Shown here: positions 1 to 7,917 of the stretch, in pieces
Layout: each line of letters begins with the position of its first letter
Numbering within the stretch: the stretch's first letter is position 1
Assembly (NCBI RefSeq): GCF_030816615.1
Contig: NZ_JAUSYD010000001.1
Coordinates: forward strand, 3,534,001-3,598,000
DNA length: 64,000 nt
Reading direction: 5' to 3'
DNA from: Streptomyces sp. B1I3
GTDB taxonomy: Bacteria > Actinomycetota > Actinomycetes > Streptomycetales > Streptomycetaceae
Notes under the pieces: generated by a model
What the model was told of the DNA's origin: nothing
Databases searched by the model: none
What the model saw: the letters and a program-made list of their open reading frames with translations, nothing else
Translations under genes and position numbers: made by a program

Positions 1-276
1 CGGTCCGCCGACGCGCTCGCCGACCCGAAGGTGCGGGCGCAGGTCCAGGCGTACGAGGACCTGCTGGAGAAGCACGGTCTGGAGCCCGGCGAGGCCGGCC
101 TGGCCTGGCTGCTGACCCGTCCCGGGGTCACCGGTCCCATCTCCGGCCCGCGGACGCGGGAGCAGCTCGACTCCGCACTGCGCGCGGTGGAGCTGGAGCT
201 GTCGGACGAGGTGCTGACCGCGCTGGACGAGATCTTCCCCGGCCCGGGCCCGTCGCCGGAGAACTTCGCCTGGTAG
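1..276 (+). CDS. Aldo/keto reductase, C-terminal fragment
   Basis: This is the last 91 codons of a gene that begins before the window; the frame is open from base 1 and stops with TAG at 274-276. The residues match the C-terminal end of aldo/keto reductases: the GLAWLLTRPGVTGPISG stretch is the family's strand and phosphate-binding loop for NADPH, followed by the EQL helix and a closing LDEIFPGPG tail. Such enzymes reduce aldehydes and ketones with NADPH in the cytoplasm. The substrate cannot be told from this part, because the catalytic Tyr, Lys, Asp and His lie upstream. It converges on the minus-strand genes that follow. Confidence 0.85.
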   Translation, partial: RSADALADPKVRAQVQAYEDLLEKHGLEPGEAGLAWLLTRPGVTGPISGPRTREQLDSALRAVELELSDEVLTALDEIFPGPGPSPENFAW

Positions 277-310
277 GGCCGGCAGGCGAGGGCGGCCGTT
301 CTCGCGGGGG

Positions 311-400
311 TCAGCCTCCGAGAGCGGCCGCCGCCGCGACGACGACGAACATCAGCACGAGCACGACCGCCATGATGCGGTTCCTGGTCTTCGGGTCCAC
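311..400 (-). CDS. 29-residue single-pass membrane peptide
   Basis: A short reading frame starts with GTG at 400 (VDPKTRNRIMAVVLVLM...) and ends with TGA at 311. A charged N-terminus of about eight residues (DPKTRNR) is followed by one hydrophobic segment of about 20 Val, Leu and Ala residues, as in a one-pass membrane peptide. It lies 22 bases downstream of the RNA phosphodiesterase gene on the same strand, so it is probably translated from that mRNA. Streptomyces genomes do carry very small annotated transporter-associated peptides; I cannot show that this belongs to one of those families. Function unknown. The start is chosen because the longer upstream frame overlaps thpR and reads like a shadow. 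Confidence 0.45.
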   Translation of the reverse strand: MDPKTRNRIMAVVLVLMFVVVAAAAALGG

Positions 401-422
401 CCGATGAGCGTAACCGCCCCGC

Positions 423-1004
423 TCACCGTCCCAGCGTCCAGGCCCGCACCACCTCGTACCGCGGCTGTTCCCCCGGAACCCCGTCCACGGGCAGATCGCT
501 GCGTACGAGGCTGAGCTCACCGACTTCCCAGTGCATGCCCTCGAAGCCGCCGAGCGCCTCGGCGAAGGGAGCCAGGTCCGCCGGTTCCCGGCTGCGGGCC
601 AGGGTCAGGTGCGGGGTGTAGCGGCGGTGCTCCTCCATCGGCACACCGGCCCTGCGGGCGGCGGCGTGGGAGCGTTCGGCCAGCAGCCGCAGCGTGTCCA
701 GCCCGCCTGCCGCCCCGGCCCACAGCGCCCGCCCGCCGAACCGTCCGCCGCCGTGGATGCGGAGCGGGAAGGACGGGGTGCGGCGCGCGGCCCGTTCCAG
801 CCGGGTGTACAGGTCCGGCAGCAGCTCCTCGTCGACGTTCCCGAGGAAGGCCAGGGTGTAGTGCCAGCCCGCCCGGGCGGTCCAGCGCAACCCGGCGGCG
901 CCGGGCAGCTCCCGCAGCGCGGCCACGGTCCGGGCCAGCTCGTCGGCTGCGGCAGGGGGCGGGAGGACGGCGGCGAAGAGTCTCTGGCTGCGGCGGCTGC
1001 TCAT
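423..1004 (-). CDS. thpR: RNA 2',3'-cyclic phosphodiesterase
   Basis: This 193-residue protein is a 2H phosphoesterase. The two signature motifs are visible: HYTL with its histidine near residue 48 and HLTL with its histidine near residue 132. In the family these two histidines catalyse hydrolysis of RNA 2',3'-cyclic phosphate to a 2'-phosphate, and historically the enzyme was called 2'-5' RNA ligase. Length fits the family (about 180-200). The start is the ATG of MSSRRSQRLFAAV; the longer upstream frame is low-complexity Arg/Gly sequence without family similarity. A weak -10-like GACACT lies six bases before the ATG, so a leaderless transcript is possible. Probably a cytoplasmic RNA-processing or repair enzyme; the natural substrate is not known. 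Confidence 0.85.
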   Translation of the reverse strand: MSSRRSQRLFAAVLPPPAAADELARTVAALRELPGAAGLRWTARAGWHYTLAFLGNVDEELLPDLYTRLERAARRTPSFPLRIHGGGRFGGRALWAGAAGGLDTLRLLAERSHAAARRAGVPMEEHRRYTPHLTLARSREPADLAPFAEALGGFEGMHWEVGELSLVRSDLPVDGVPGEQPRYEVVRAWTLGR

Positions 1005-1076
1005 GGGGCGAGTGTCCCAGCGTTCCCGCGGTCCGCCTTGGCGTCCGCCTCCCGCCGTTCCCGGCGCCGAGCGCGC

Positions 1077-1110
1077 GACTGCCCTCCTCCGGCGCGGGAG
1101 GAGGGCAGTC
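1077..1110 (-). terminator. Terminator of the MFS gene
   Basis: A perfect 14-bp inverted repeat (1077-1090 with 1097-1110) encloses a 6-base loop. It begins about 20 bases past the stop of the minus-strand MFS gene at 1131, between it and thpR, so it most likely ends the marR-MFS transcript. Confidence 0.75.
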
Positions 1111-1130
1111 ATCCGATCACCCGGCGGCTG

Positions 1131-2465
1131 TCAGGCCGCGGTGGCCAGCTGCTCGCGCGGCACTATTCGCACGTGCGGGCGACCTGATCGCAGGTCGAGC
1201 TTCAGGCGCAGGCCGCCGACGCGGGTCAGCATGAAGCCGACGCCGAGCGCGGCCAGCACCGAGATCGCCCCGCCGGCCGCCATGCCCGTCCGGGCACCGT
1301 AGGCGTCGCTGATCCAGCCGACGATCGGGGCGCCCACCGGCGTACCTCCGGCGAAGACCATCATGTACAGGCTCATCACCCGGCCCCGCATCTCGGGATC
1401 CGCGGCCATCTGGACGCTCGTGTTGGCGCTGATGTTGGTCGTCAGGCCGATCATGCCGATCGGGACCAGCAGCAGCGAGAACATCCACACGGACGGGGAC
1501 AGGGAGGCTGCGATCTCCAGCAGACCGAACAGCGTGCCCGCGGCCACGAGCATCCGCAGTCGTGAGGAGCGGCGGCGGGCGGCGAGCAGGGCCCCTGCGA
1601 GGGAGCCGGCCGCCATGAGGATGTTGAAGAACGAGTACATCCCGGCGTCACCGTGGAAGATGTCGTCCGCGAAGGCCGTCAGGAAGATCGGGAAGTTGAA
1701 CCCGAAGGTGCCGACGAAGCCGACCAGGACGATCGGCCAGATCAGCTCCGGTCTGCCGGACACGTAGCGCAGGCCCTCCCGGAGCTGGCCCTTGGCTCGC
1801 TTGACGGTCACGGACGCGTGGAGCTCGCTCGTACGCATCATCATCAGGCCGACGAGCGGCGCGATGAAGGACAGCCCGTTGAACATGAACGCCCAGCCGC
1901 TGCCGACCGTGGTGATCAGGACACCCGCGACGGCGGGCCCGACGAGCCGGGCGGACTGGAAGTTCGCCGAGTTCAGACTGACGGCGTTGCGCAGCTGCGC
2001 GGGGCCGACCATCTCGGACACGAAGGACTGGCGCGCCGGGTTGTCCACGACGGTGACCATGCCCAGCAGGAACGCGATCAGGTAGACGTGCCAGACCTCG
2101 ACGACGCCGGAGAGGGTCAGGACGGCGAGTGCGATGCCGCACAGGCCGAGCGCGGCCTGGCTGATGAGCAGCAGGCGCCGCTTGGGGAGCCGGTCGGCGA
2201 TGACACCGCCGTACAGGCCGAACAGCAGCATCGGGAGGAACTGGAGGGCCGTGGTGATACCGACGGCGGCGGCGGACCCGGTGAGGCTCAGGACGAGCCA
2301 GTCCTGCGTGATGCGGGACATCCAGGTACCGGTGTTGGAGATCACGGCGCCCGTGGCGAACAGGCGGTAGTTGCGGATCTTCAGCGACGAGAAGGTCCCG
2401 CCGGTCTTGCTCTCGTGGGTGGAAGTCGGTGCGGGGGCGGAGTCTGCTCCGGATCCCGTACTCAA
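1131..2465 (-). CDS. MFS transporter (EntS/MFS_3-like)
   Basis: This is a 444-residue major facilitator with about 12 hydrophobic segments. It begins with a cytoplasmic tail leading to SSLKIRNYRLFATGAVISNTG, which is typical of the EntS/MFS_3-type exporters. The start is taken as TTG at 2465 because GAGGAGG lies about 10 bases before it and upstream codons look non-coding. The gene follows a MarR regulator on the same strand with about 90 bases between, so MarR probably controls its own gene and this pump. Exporters of this type move siderophores, drugs or other small molecules by proton antiport; the cargo cannot be read from sequence. A strong hairpin follows the stop. Confidence 0.8.
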   Translation of the reverse strand: MSTGSGADSAPAPTSTHESKTGGTFSSLKIRNYRLFATGAVISNTGTWMSRITQDWLVLSLTGSAAAVGITTALQFLPMLLFGLYGGVIADRLPKRRLLLISQAALGLCGIALAVLTLSGVVEVWHVYLIAFLLGMVTVVDNPARQSFVSEMVGPAQLRNAVSLNSANFQSARLVGPAVAGVLITTVGSGWAFMFNGLSFIAPLVGLMMMRTSELHASVTVKRAKGQLREGLRYVSGRPELIWPIVLVGFVGTFGFNFPIFLTAFADDIFHGDAGMYSFFNILMAAGSLAGALLAARRRSSRLRMLVAAGTLFGLLEIAASLSPSVWMFSLLLVPIGMIGLTTNISANTSVQMAADPEMRGRVMSLYMMVFAGGTPVGAPIVGWISDAYGARTGMAAGGAISVLAALGVGFMLTRVGGLRLKLDLRSGRPHVRIVPREQLATAA

Positions 2466-2556
2466 AAGAGGTCGCCTCCTCGGGCGTATACGACGTACGT
2501 ACTGACGAGGACCTGCCGGCGGGCGCCCGGGCCGTGGTCCGGGGCGCCCGCGTGGG

Positions 2557-2997
2557 TCAGAGGTGGGCGAGCTTCTCCAGCACGGGCGCGGCGGCCCGCA
2601 GCTTCTCCCACTCGTCCTCGTCCAGGCCCTCGGCGAGGTCGGCCAGCCAGGCGTTCCGCTTGGAGCGGCTCTCGGCGAGCATGGCTTCCGCCTGCTCGGT
2701 CCGGCTGACCATCTTCTGCCGACGGTCATCGGGGTGCGGTTCGAGTCTGACCAGACCCTTGGCCTCCAGCAGCGCCACGATGCGTGTCATCGACGGCGGC
2801 TGCACATGCTCCTTGCGGGCCAGCTCACCAGGGGTGGCGGAACCGCAACGGGCCAGCGTGCCGAGCACCGACATCTCTGTGGGGCTCAACGACTCGTCGA
2901 CGCGCTGGTGCTTCAGGCGCCGGCCGAGCAGCATCACGGCTGAGCGGAGGGAGCTCACGGCGGCGGCTGTGTCGCCGTCGTGGATCAGGTCAGGCAT
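2557..2997 (-). CDS. MarR-family transcriptional regulator
   Basis: A 146-residue winged-helix regulator. SLSPTEMSVLGTLARCG leads into the helix-turn-helix (TPGELARKEHVQPPSMTRIVALLEAKGLV), followed by the wing, where PDDRRQKMV is the conserved DxR wing motif of MarR proteins. Helices at both ends form the dimer interface. Such proteins repress nearby genes until a small phenolic or drug-like ligand releases them. It sits directly upstream of an MFS exporter on the same strand, the classical MarR-pump arrangement, and an AT-rich inverted repeat lies just before its start codon, so autoregulation is likely. The ligand is unknown. Confidence 0.88.
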   Translation of the reverse strand: MPDLIHDGDTAAAVSSLRSAVMLLGRRLKHQRVDESLSPTEMSVLGTLARCGSATPGELARKEHVQPPSMTRIVALLEAKGLVRLEPHPDDRRQKMVSRTEQAEAMLAESRSKRNAWLADLAEGLDEDEWEKLRAAAPVLEKLAHL

Positions 2998-3003
2998 GTT
3001 TAT

Positions 3004-3022
3004 TAGCCTAACTCATTAGCTA
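3004..3022. promoter_or_regulatory. Probable MarR operator
   Basis: TAGCCTAA and TTAGCTA form an imperfect inverted repeat around CTCA, seven bases upstream of the marR start codon. Its AT-rich composition is striking against the surrounding GC-rich DNA. Position and symmetry fit a self-regulated MarR dimer site; binding is inferred. Confidence 0.5.
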
Positions 3023-3131
3023 CACTAAAGACCAGTCGGTGGTACGCGCGCGAGAAACTGACCACCCGAACGAGTGAGTATGGGGCGGAAAGACTCCCGG
3101 AACGGCCGGGTGTGCCGCGACCCTGCATGGC

Positions 3132-3347
3132 ATGGGATCGACAGTGCTCAGCCTGCGCATAGACGGTGAGCTGCTCGACCGGCTCCGCCGGCACGCCGCC
3201 AGACGCGGCATGAGCGTCCAGGACTACGTGGTCCGCACGCTCGTCCGCGACGATTTCGACGAACGCTTCCACGCGGCCGTCGACGCGACGGAGAAGTTCT
3301 ACGGGGCGGACCCCCGTCAGGTCGACCCGGCCGACCGGGTGACATGA
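3132..3347 (+). CDS. Ribbon-helix-helix (CopG-like) small protein
   Basis: A 71-residue protein starting MGSTVLSLRIDGELLDRLRRHAA. A short beta strand (VLSLRID) followed by two helices with the GMSVQDYVVRTL turn is the ribbon-helix-helix fold of CopG/Arc DNA-binding proteins. The C-terminal helix (DDFDERFHAAVDATEKFYG) is acidic. No toxin partner gene is adjacent, so it is not an obvious antitoxin. It is transcribed away from the marR promoter region and converges on the NCS2 permease gene. A GTG four codons in is an alternative start. Target and role unknown. Confidence 0.65.
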   Translation: MGSTVLSLRIDGELLDRLRRHAARRGMSVQDYVVRTLVRDDFDERFHAAVDATEKFYGADPRQVDPADRVT

Positions 3348-3363
3348 CGGGGATCCGCCCCGT
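3347..3363. terminator. Weak hairpin between convergent genes
   Basis: ACGGGG and CCCCGT pair over a 5-base loop between the stop of the ribbon-helix-helix gene and the stop of the NCS2 permease. The stem is only 6 bp, so it is a weak terminator candidate. Confidence 0.3.
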
Positions 3364-3382
3364 AGGGGGTGGTGCGGGGTGC

Positions 3383-4837
3383 TTACGTGAGGCCGAGCGC
3401 CGGCATCGCGTAGTAGAAGACGAAGACCGCGGAGACCGCGTACATGGCCACCGGGACCTCCCGGCCGCGGCCCGCCACCAGGCGCAGCACGCTGAAGGTG
3501 ATGAAGCCGATGCCGATGCCGTTGGTGATCGAGTAGGTGAGCGGCATCATGAGCATCGCGAGGAAGGCCGGGATCGCGAGCGTGAAGTCGCTCCAGTCGA
3601 TGTCCCGTACGGAGCCCGCGAGGATCAGGAACCCGACCGCGATCAGTGCCGGAGTGGCGGCCTGGGACGGGACCATCGTCGCCAGGGGCGTCAGGAACAG
3701 CGAGACCGTGAAGAGCAGGCCGGTCACGACGCTCGCGATTCCGGTCCGGGCCCCTTCGCCGACGCCCGCCGTGGACTCGACGAAGCAGGTCGTGGCGGAG
3801 GAGGAGGTCGCGCCGCCCGCGGCGACGGCGACACCGTCGATGAACAGGACCTTGCTGATCCCCGGGAACTTGCCGTCCTCGTCCATGAGCTCCGCCTCGT
3901 CGCCGACGCCGAGGATGGTGCCCATCGCGTCGAAGAAGCAGGACAGCAGCACGGTGAAGACGAAGAGGACACCGGTCAGGAGGCCGACCTTGTCGAAGCC
4001 GCCGAACAGGCTGACCTGGCCGAGCAGTCCGAAGTCCGGGGAGGCGACCGGGTTGCCCGGCCACTCGGGGACGGTCAGCCCCCACGCACCGGCGGGCAGG
4101 TCCGCGACCGCGTCGATGATCAGCGCGACGACCGTCATGGCGACGATGGAGATGAGGATCGCACCAGGCACCTTGCGGACGATCAGCGCGAGGGTCAGCA
4201 GCGTGCCGAGGACGAAGACGAGCACCGGCCAGCCGTTGAGGTGACCGTCGCTCCCGAGCTGCAGCGGCACGGTGGTGTGCGCGGCGTCCGGAATGCGGGA
4301 GACGAAGCCCGAGTCGACCAGCCCGATCAGCAGGATGAACAGACCGATCCCGATGGCGATGCCCTTGCGCAGCGATGTGGGGACGGCGTTCATGACCCGT
4401 TCGCGCAGCCCGGTCGCGACCAGCAGCATCACGACGATGCCCGCGAGGACGACCATGCCCATCGCGTCGGCCCAGCTCATCCGCGGGGCGAGCTGGAGGG
4501 CGACGACGGTGTTGACGCCGAGGCCGGCGGCGAGCGCGATCGGCACGTTGCCGATGACACCCATCAGGAGCGTGGAGAACGCGGCCGACAGCACGGTGGC
4601 GGTGACGAGCTGGCCGCCGTCCAGCTGGTGCCCGTACATGTCCTTCGCGCTTCCGAGGATGATCGGATTGAGCACGATGATGTACGCCATTGCGAAGAAC
4701 GTGGCGAATCCGCCGCGGATCTCACGGGCGACCGACGACCCCCGCTCGGAGATCTTGAAGTAACGGTCCAAGCCGTTGTGCGGCTGGGGAGCCGACGGCG
4801 GCACGGAGTCGACCGGAGCGGTGGCCGAGGGGGGCAT
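3383..4837 (-). CDS. NCS2-family purine permease (AzgA/PbuG-like)
   Basis: A 484-residue integral membrane protein with 12-14 hydrophobic segments. After a Pro-rich N-terminal tail it reads FKISERGSSVAREIRGGFATFFAMAYIIVLNP in effect, the hallmark opening of the AzgA/PbuG branch of NCS2 permeases, which import adenine, guanine or hypoxanthine with protons. The conserved GLGVN loop and a NAVP-LR-IGIGIGLFI region are also present. Length matches the family (430-490). It stands alone, convergent with the ribbon-helix-helix gene. GAGG lies just before the ATG. A 13-bp perfect palindrome about 85 bases upstream may be an operator. Confidence 0.87.
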   Translation of the reverse strand: MPPSATAPVDSVPPSAPQPHNGLDRYFKISERGSSVAREIRGGFATFFAMAYIIVLNPIILGSAKDMYGHQLDGGQLVTATVLSAAFSTLLMGVIGNVPIALAAGLGVNTVVALQLAPRMSWADAMGMVVLAGIVVMLLVATGLRERVMNAVPTSLRKGIAIGIGLFILLIGLVDSGFVSRIPDAAHTTVPLQLGSDGHLNGWPVLVFVLGTLLTLALIVRKVPGAILISIVAMTVVALIIDAVADLPAGAWGLTVPEWPGNPVASPDFGLLGQVSLFGGFDKVGLLTGVLFVFTVLLSCFFDAMGTILGVGDEAELMDEDGKFPGISKVLFIDGVAVAAGGATSSSATTCFVESTAGVGEGARTGIASVVTGLLFTVSLFLTPLATMVPSQAATPALIAVGFLILAGSVRDIDWSDFTLAIPAFLAMLMMPLTYSITNGIGIGFITFSVLRLVAGRGREVPVAMYAVSAVFVFYYAMPALGLT

Positions 4838-4921
4838 GGAGGACCTCAGTCATGACTTAGAGGGGAGAAAAGCGGTCAGCCTTGGACTTTCACACGAATA
4901 AATCGAGACAGTCGTAAGCGG

Positions 4922-4934
4922 ATTCAGTATGAAT
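4922..4934. promoter_or_regulatory. AT-rich palindrome upstream of the purine permease
   Basis: ATTCA-GTA-TGAAT is a perfect 5-3-5 inverted repeat in the 186-base space between the divergent NCS2 permease and DUF2530 genes. It may bind a regulator of purine uptake; no regulator is encoded beside it. The remainder of this space shows no other clear signal besides the -10 of DUF2530. Confidence 0.35.
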
Positions 4935-5011
4935 ACATAAGGCGAAGATCGCTATCTCCGCGCGTAGACCCGTGGGCCGACTGACTCGCGCGCCGGTCCG
5001 GGGCCGGGCCC

Positions 5012-5017
5012 TAGACT
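5012..5017 (+). promoter_or_regulatory. -10 hexamer TAGACT, leaderless promoter
   Basis: TAGACT ends six bases before the ATG at 5024. This TANNNT-N6-start arrangement, with no Shine-Dalgarno sequence, predicts a transcript beginning at the start codon. Confidence 0.5.
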
Positions 5018-5023
5018 GACCTC

Positions 5024-5293
5024 ATGGAGAAGTGGACACCGAAGCACGAGGCGCCCGAGCCCCTTGAGGGCCCCGTCGTCGCCACCGTCACCGGCGGCAC
5101 GATCCTCTGGTTCGTCCTCTTCCTCGCGCAGCTCCCCTTCTACGGATGGTTCGACGACAACGGCCACACCTGGTGGATCTGGACCTGTCTGACCGGAGCC
5201 GGACTCGGGCTGATCGGCATCTGGTACGTCCGGGGGCGGGACGCCGCGATCAAGCGGGCCGCGGCCGCCGGGGAGCCCACCCCGGACGCCTGA
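5024..5293 (+). CDS. DUF2530 membrane protein
   Basis: An 89-residue protein of the DUF2530 family, found in actinomycetes. A charged N-terminus (KWTPKHEAPEPLEGP) leads into two membrane segments (GGTILWFVLFLAQLPFYG and WIWTCLTGAGLGLIGIWYV) joined by an acidic aromatic loop, and ends with a basic cytoplasmic tail. Function is unknown. The start codon is preceded by TAGACT and six bases, with no ribosome-binding site, which suggests leaderless translation. It lies alone between the divergent purine permease and the downstream P-type ATPase. Confidence 0.8.
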   Translation: MEKWTPKHEAPEPLEGPVVATVTGGTILWFVLFLAQLPFYGWFDDNGHTWWIWTCLTGAGLGLIGIWYVRGRDAAIKRAAAAGEPTPDA

Positions 5294-5350
5294 GCCCGGA
5301 CGCCCGGACGCCTGGGCCCCGGACGCCTGGGCCCCGGGCGCCTGAGCCCC
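5284..5350. repeat. Imperfect 15-bp GC-rich tandem repeat
   Basis: The unit GGACGCCTGGGCCCC occurs about four times with small changes. It begins in the last codons of the DUF2530 gene and runs into the space before the P-type ATPase. It probably arose by slippage. The remaining bases to 5474 show nothing else recognisable. Confidence 0.6.
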
Positions 5351-5474
5351 TCCCGCGCGGAGGCCCCGGCGCCCCGCACCGGGCCCCGCACCGGCGTACG
5401 GCCACGGGAGCGTCCACGTCCTCCCCCTGCCGGATCCTCCGGTCTCCCGACGGGTGAACCGCACCCCCGGCCCG

Positions 5475-5480
5475 TACGGT
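5475..5480 (+). promoter_or_regulatory. -10-like hexamer TACGGT
   Basis: TACGGT ends seven bases before the ATPase ATG at 5488. The CGGAGAC in between could instead act as a ribosome-binding site, so the leaderless reading is less certain here. Confidence 0.35.
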
Positions 5481-5487
5481 CGGAGAC

Positions 5488-7896
5488 ATGACGCAGCGGG
5501 CACTCGACCCCTTCGGTGAACAGCCGGACCCCGGACCGCCCTCTCCCTTGCCCGTCCCGCCGTCGGGACTGAGCACCTCCGAGGTCGCGGAGCGGGTCGC
5601 CCGCGGCGAGGTCAACGACGTGCCCGTCCGCTCGTCCCGCTCGGTCACCGAGATCGTCCGGGCGAACGTCCTCACCCGTTTCAACCTGATCATCGGCGTG
5701 CTCTGGGTGATCATGCTGAGCGTCGCGCCGATCCAGGACAGCCTCTTCGGCTTCGTCATCCTGGCCAACACGGGCATCGGCATCGTCCAGGAGTGGCGTG
5801 CCAAGAGGACGCTGGACAGCCTCGCCGTCATCGGCGAGGCGAAACCGACGGTCCGCCGTGAGGGGACGTCCGCCGAGGTGTCCGTCTCCGAGATCGTCCT
5901 GGGCGACCTCATCGAGCTCGGTCCCGGCGACAAGGTCGTCGTGGACGGTACGGTCGCCGAGGCCGACAGTCTGGAGATCGACGAGTCGCTCCTCACCGGC
6001 GAGGCCGACCCGGTGACCAAGCGGCCCGGCGACCCCGTGATGTCGGGCAGCTTCGTCGTCGCGGGCACGGGCTCCTTCACCGCCACCAAGGTCGGCCGCG
6101 AGGCATACGCCGCTCAGCTCGCCGAGGAGGCCTCCCGCTTCACCCTCGTCCGGTCCGAGCTGCGCAGCGGCATCAGCACGATCCTCAAGTACGTGACGTG
6201 GATGATGGTGCCGACCGCGATCGGGCTGATCATCAGCCAGCTCGTCGTCAAGGACAACGACTTCAAGGAGTCGGTGGCCCGTACCGTCGGCGGCATCGTC
6301 CCGATGATCCCCGAGGGGCTCGTCCTGCTCACCTCGGTCGCCTTCGCCATCGGTGTCGTCCGGCTCGGCCGCAAGCAGTGCCTGGTGCAGGAGCTCCCCG
6401 CCATCGAGGGCCTGGCCCGGGTCGACACCGTCTGCCTGGACAAGACCGGCACCCTCACCGAGGGTGGCATGGACGTCACCGAGGTCCGCCCGCTGAACGG
6501 CGCCGACCAGGACTACGTCAACCGCGTCCTGGGCGCCCTCGGCGCCTCCGACCCGCGGCCCAACGCCAGCCTCCGGGCCGTCATCGACGCCTGCCCGGAC
6601 GGGCAGGGCTGGGCCGTCAGGGAAGCCCTGCCGTTCTCCTCGGCCCGAAAATACAGCGGCGCCGCGTTCACCGAGGGCGACGGCGAGGCGTCCGCGTGGC
6701 TCCTCGGCGCCCCCGACGTGCTGCTGCCCGACGGTGACCCCGCGCTGGCGGACCTCGGGCACCTCGACGAACAGGGCCTGCGGGTCCTGCTCCTCGCCCG
6801 GCTCCGGGGCGAGCTGGACGCCCCGGACGCCGCCGCCGGGGCCGTACCCACCGCGCTGGTCGTCCTGGAGCAGCGGCTGCGGCCGGACGCCGGGGACACC
6901 CTGGCCTACTTCGCCGACCAGGACGTCGCCGCCAAGGTCATCTCGGGCGACAACGCCGTCTCGGTCGGCGCGGTCGCCCGGAAGCTGGACATGCCGGGCG
7001 CCGAACACCCGGTGGACGCCCGCCGGCTGCCCGCCGACCCGGACGACATGGCGAGCGCGATCGAACGCAACGCCGTCTTCGGCCGGGTCGCCCCGCAGCA
7101 GAAACGGGACATGGTCCAAGCCCTCCGGACACGCGGCCACACGGTCGCGATGACGGGCGACGGCGTCAACGACGTCCTTGCCCTGAAGGACGCCGACATC
7201 GGGGTCTCGATGGGCTCGGGCTCGGAGGCGACCCGGGCCGTGGCCCAGATCGTGCTCCTCGACAACAGCTTCGCGACACTGCCGTCCGTCGTCGCGGAGG
7301 GCCGCCGGGTCATCGGCAACATCACCCGGGTCGCCACGCTGTTCCTGACGAAGACCGTGTACTCGGTGCTCCTGGCGATCCTGGTGGTCTGCTTCCAGGT
7401 GGAGTACCCGTTCCTTCCGCGCCACCTCACGCTGCTCTCCACCCTGACGATCGGCGTTCCCGCGTTCTTCCTGGCACTCGCGCCGAACAAGGAGCGGGCC
7501 CGCCCGCACTTCGTACGCCGTGTGATGCGGTACGCGGTCCCGTCCGGGGTCGTCGCGGGGGCGGCCACCTTCGTCACGTACCTGCTGGCCCGGCACCACT
7601 ACGCCGGTACGGGCGCGCTGGACGCCGAGACGAGCACGGCGACGCTCACGCTCTTCCTGGTCTCGATGTGGGTCCTGGCGATCATCGCCCGCCCGTACAC
7701 CTGGTGGCGGGTCGCCCTGGTGACGGCGATGGGGCTGGGCTTCCTGATCGTGCTGGCGGTGCCGTGGCTCCAGGACTTCTTCGCGCTGAAGCTGGTGGGC
7801 TCGGTCATGCCGTGGGCGGCCGTGGGGATCGCGGCGGTCGCGGCGGCCCTGCTGGAACTGGCCTGGCGGCTGATCGGCCGCCGCTTCCCCACCTGA
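5488..7896 (+). CDS. P-type cation-transporting ATPase (CtpE-like)
   Basis: An 802-residue P-type ATPase. Visible landmarks in order: actuator-domain LTGE motif (LLTGEADPV); membrane helix with IPEGL near residue 275; phosphorylation motif DKTGTLTEG with Asp near 318; nucleotide domain; hinge motif GDGVNDVLALKDADIG near 557; and C-terminal membrane helices. It lacks the N-terminal heavy-metal domains and CPC motif of copper and zinc pumps. The short, single-subunit form with IPEGL resembles mycobacterial CtpE, reported as a calcium transporter; calcium or magnesium is therefore the likeliest substrate, but this is inference. It acts in the cytoplasmic membrane. It converges on the Hsp90-like ATPase gene. 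Confidence 0.87.
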   Translation: MTQRALDPFGEQPDPGPPSPLPVPPSGLSTSEVAERVARGEVNDVPVRSSRSVTEIVRANVLTRFNLIIGVLWVIMLSVAPIQDSLFGFVILANTGIGIVQEWRAKRTLDSLAVIGEAKPTVRREGTSAEVSVSEIVLGDLIELGPGDKVVVDGTVAEADSLEIDESLLTGEADPVTKRPGDPVMSGSFVVAGTGSFTATKVGREAYAAQLAEEASRFTLVRSELRSGISTILKYVTWMMVPTAIGLIISQLVVKDNDFKESVARTVGGIVPMIPEGLVLLTSVAFAIGVVRLGRKQCLVQELPAIEGLARVDTVCLDKTGTLTEGGMDVTEVRPLNGADQDYVNRVLGALGASDPRPNASLRAVIDACPDGQGWAVREALPFSSARKYSGAAFTEGDGEASAWLLGAPDVLLPDGDPALADLGHLDEQGLRVLLLARLRGELDAPDAAAGAVPTALVVLEQRLRPDAGDTLAYFADQDVAAKVISGDNAVSVGAVARKLDMPGAEHPVDARRLPADPDDMASAIERNAVFGRVAPQQKRDMVQALRTRGHTVAMTGDGVNDVLALKDADIGVSMGSGSEATRAVAQIVLLDNSFATLPSVVAEGRRVIGNITRVATLFLTKTVYSVLLAILVVCFQVEYPFLPRHLTLLSTLTIGVPAFFLALAPNKERARPHFVRRVMRYAVPSGVVAGAATFVTYLLARHHYAGTGALDAETSTATLTLFLVSMWVLAIIARPYTWWRVALVTAMGLGFLIVLAVPWLQDFFALKLVGSVMPWAAVGIAAVAAALLELAWRLIGRRFPT

Positions 7897-7912
7897 GCCC
7901 CGCCCGCGGGGC
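7897..7912. terminator. Short hairpin between convergent genes
   Basis: GCCCCG and CGGGGC pair over a 4-base loop in the 21 bases between the stops of the P-type ATPase and the minus-strand GHKL ATPase. It could serve both transcripts. Confidence 0.4.
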
Positions 7913-7917
7913 CGCGC

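Noticed and set aside
3132..3347. Antitoxin of a toxin-antitoxin pair
   Set aside because: The protein is of ribbon-helix-helix type but no toxin gene is next to it.
5140..7599. An 819-codon minus-strand frame opposite the P-type ATPase
   Set aside because: Antisense shadow; the plus strand carries all P-type ATPase motifs.
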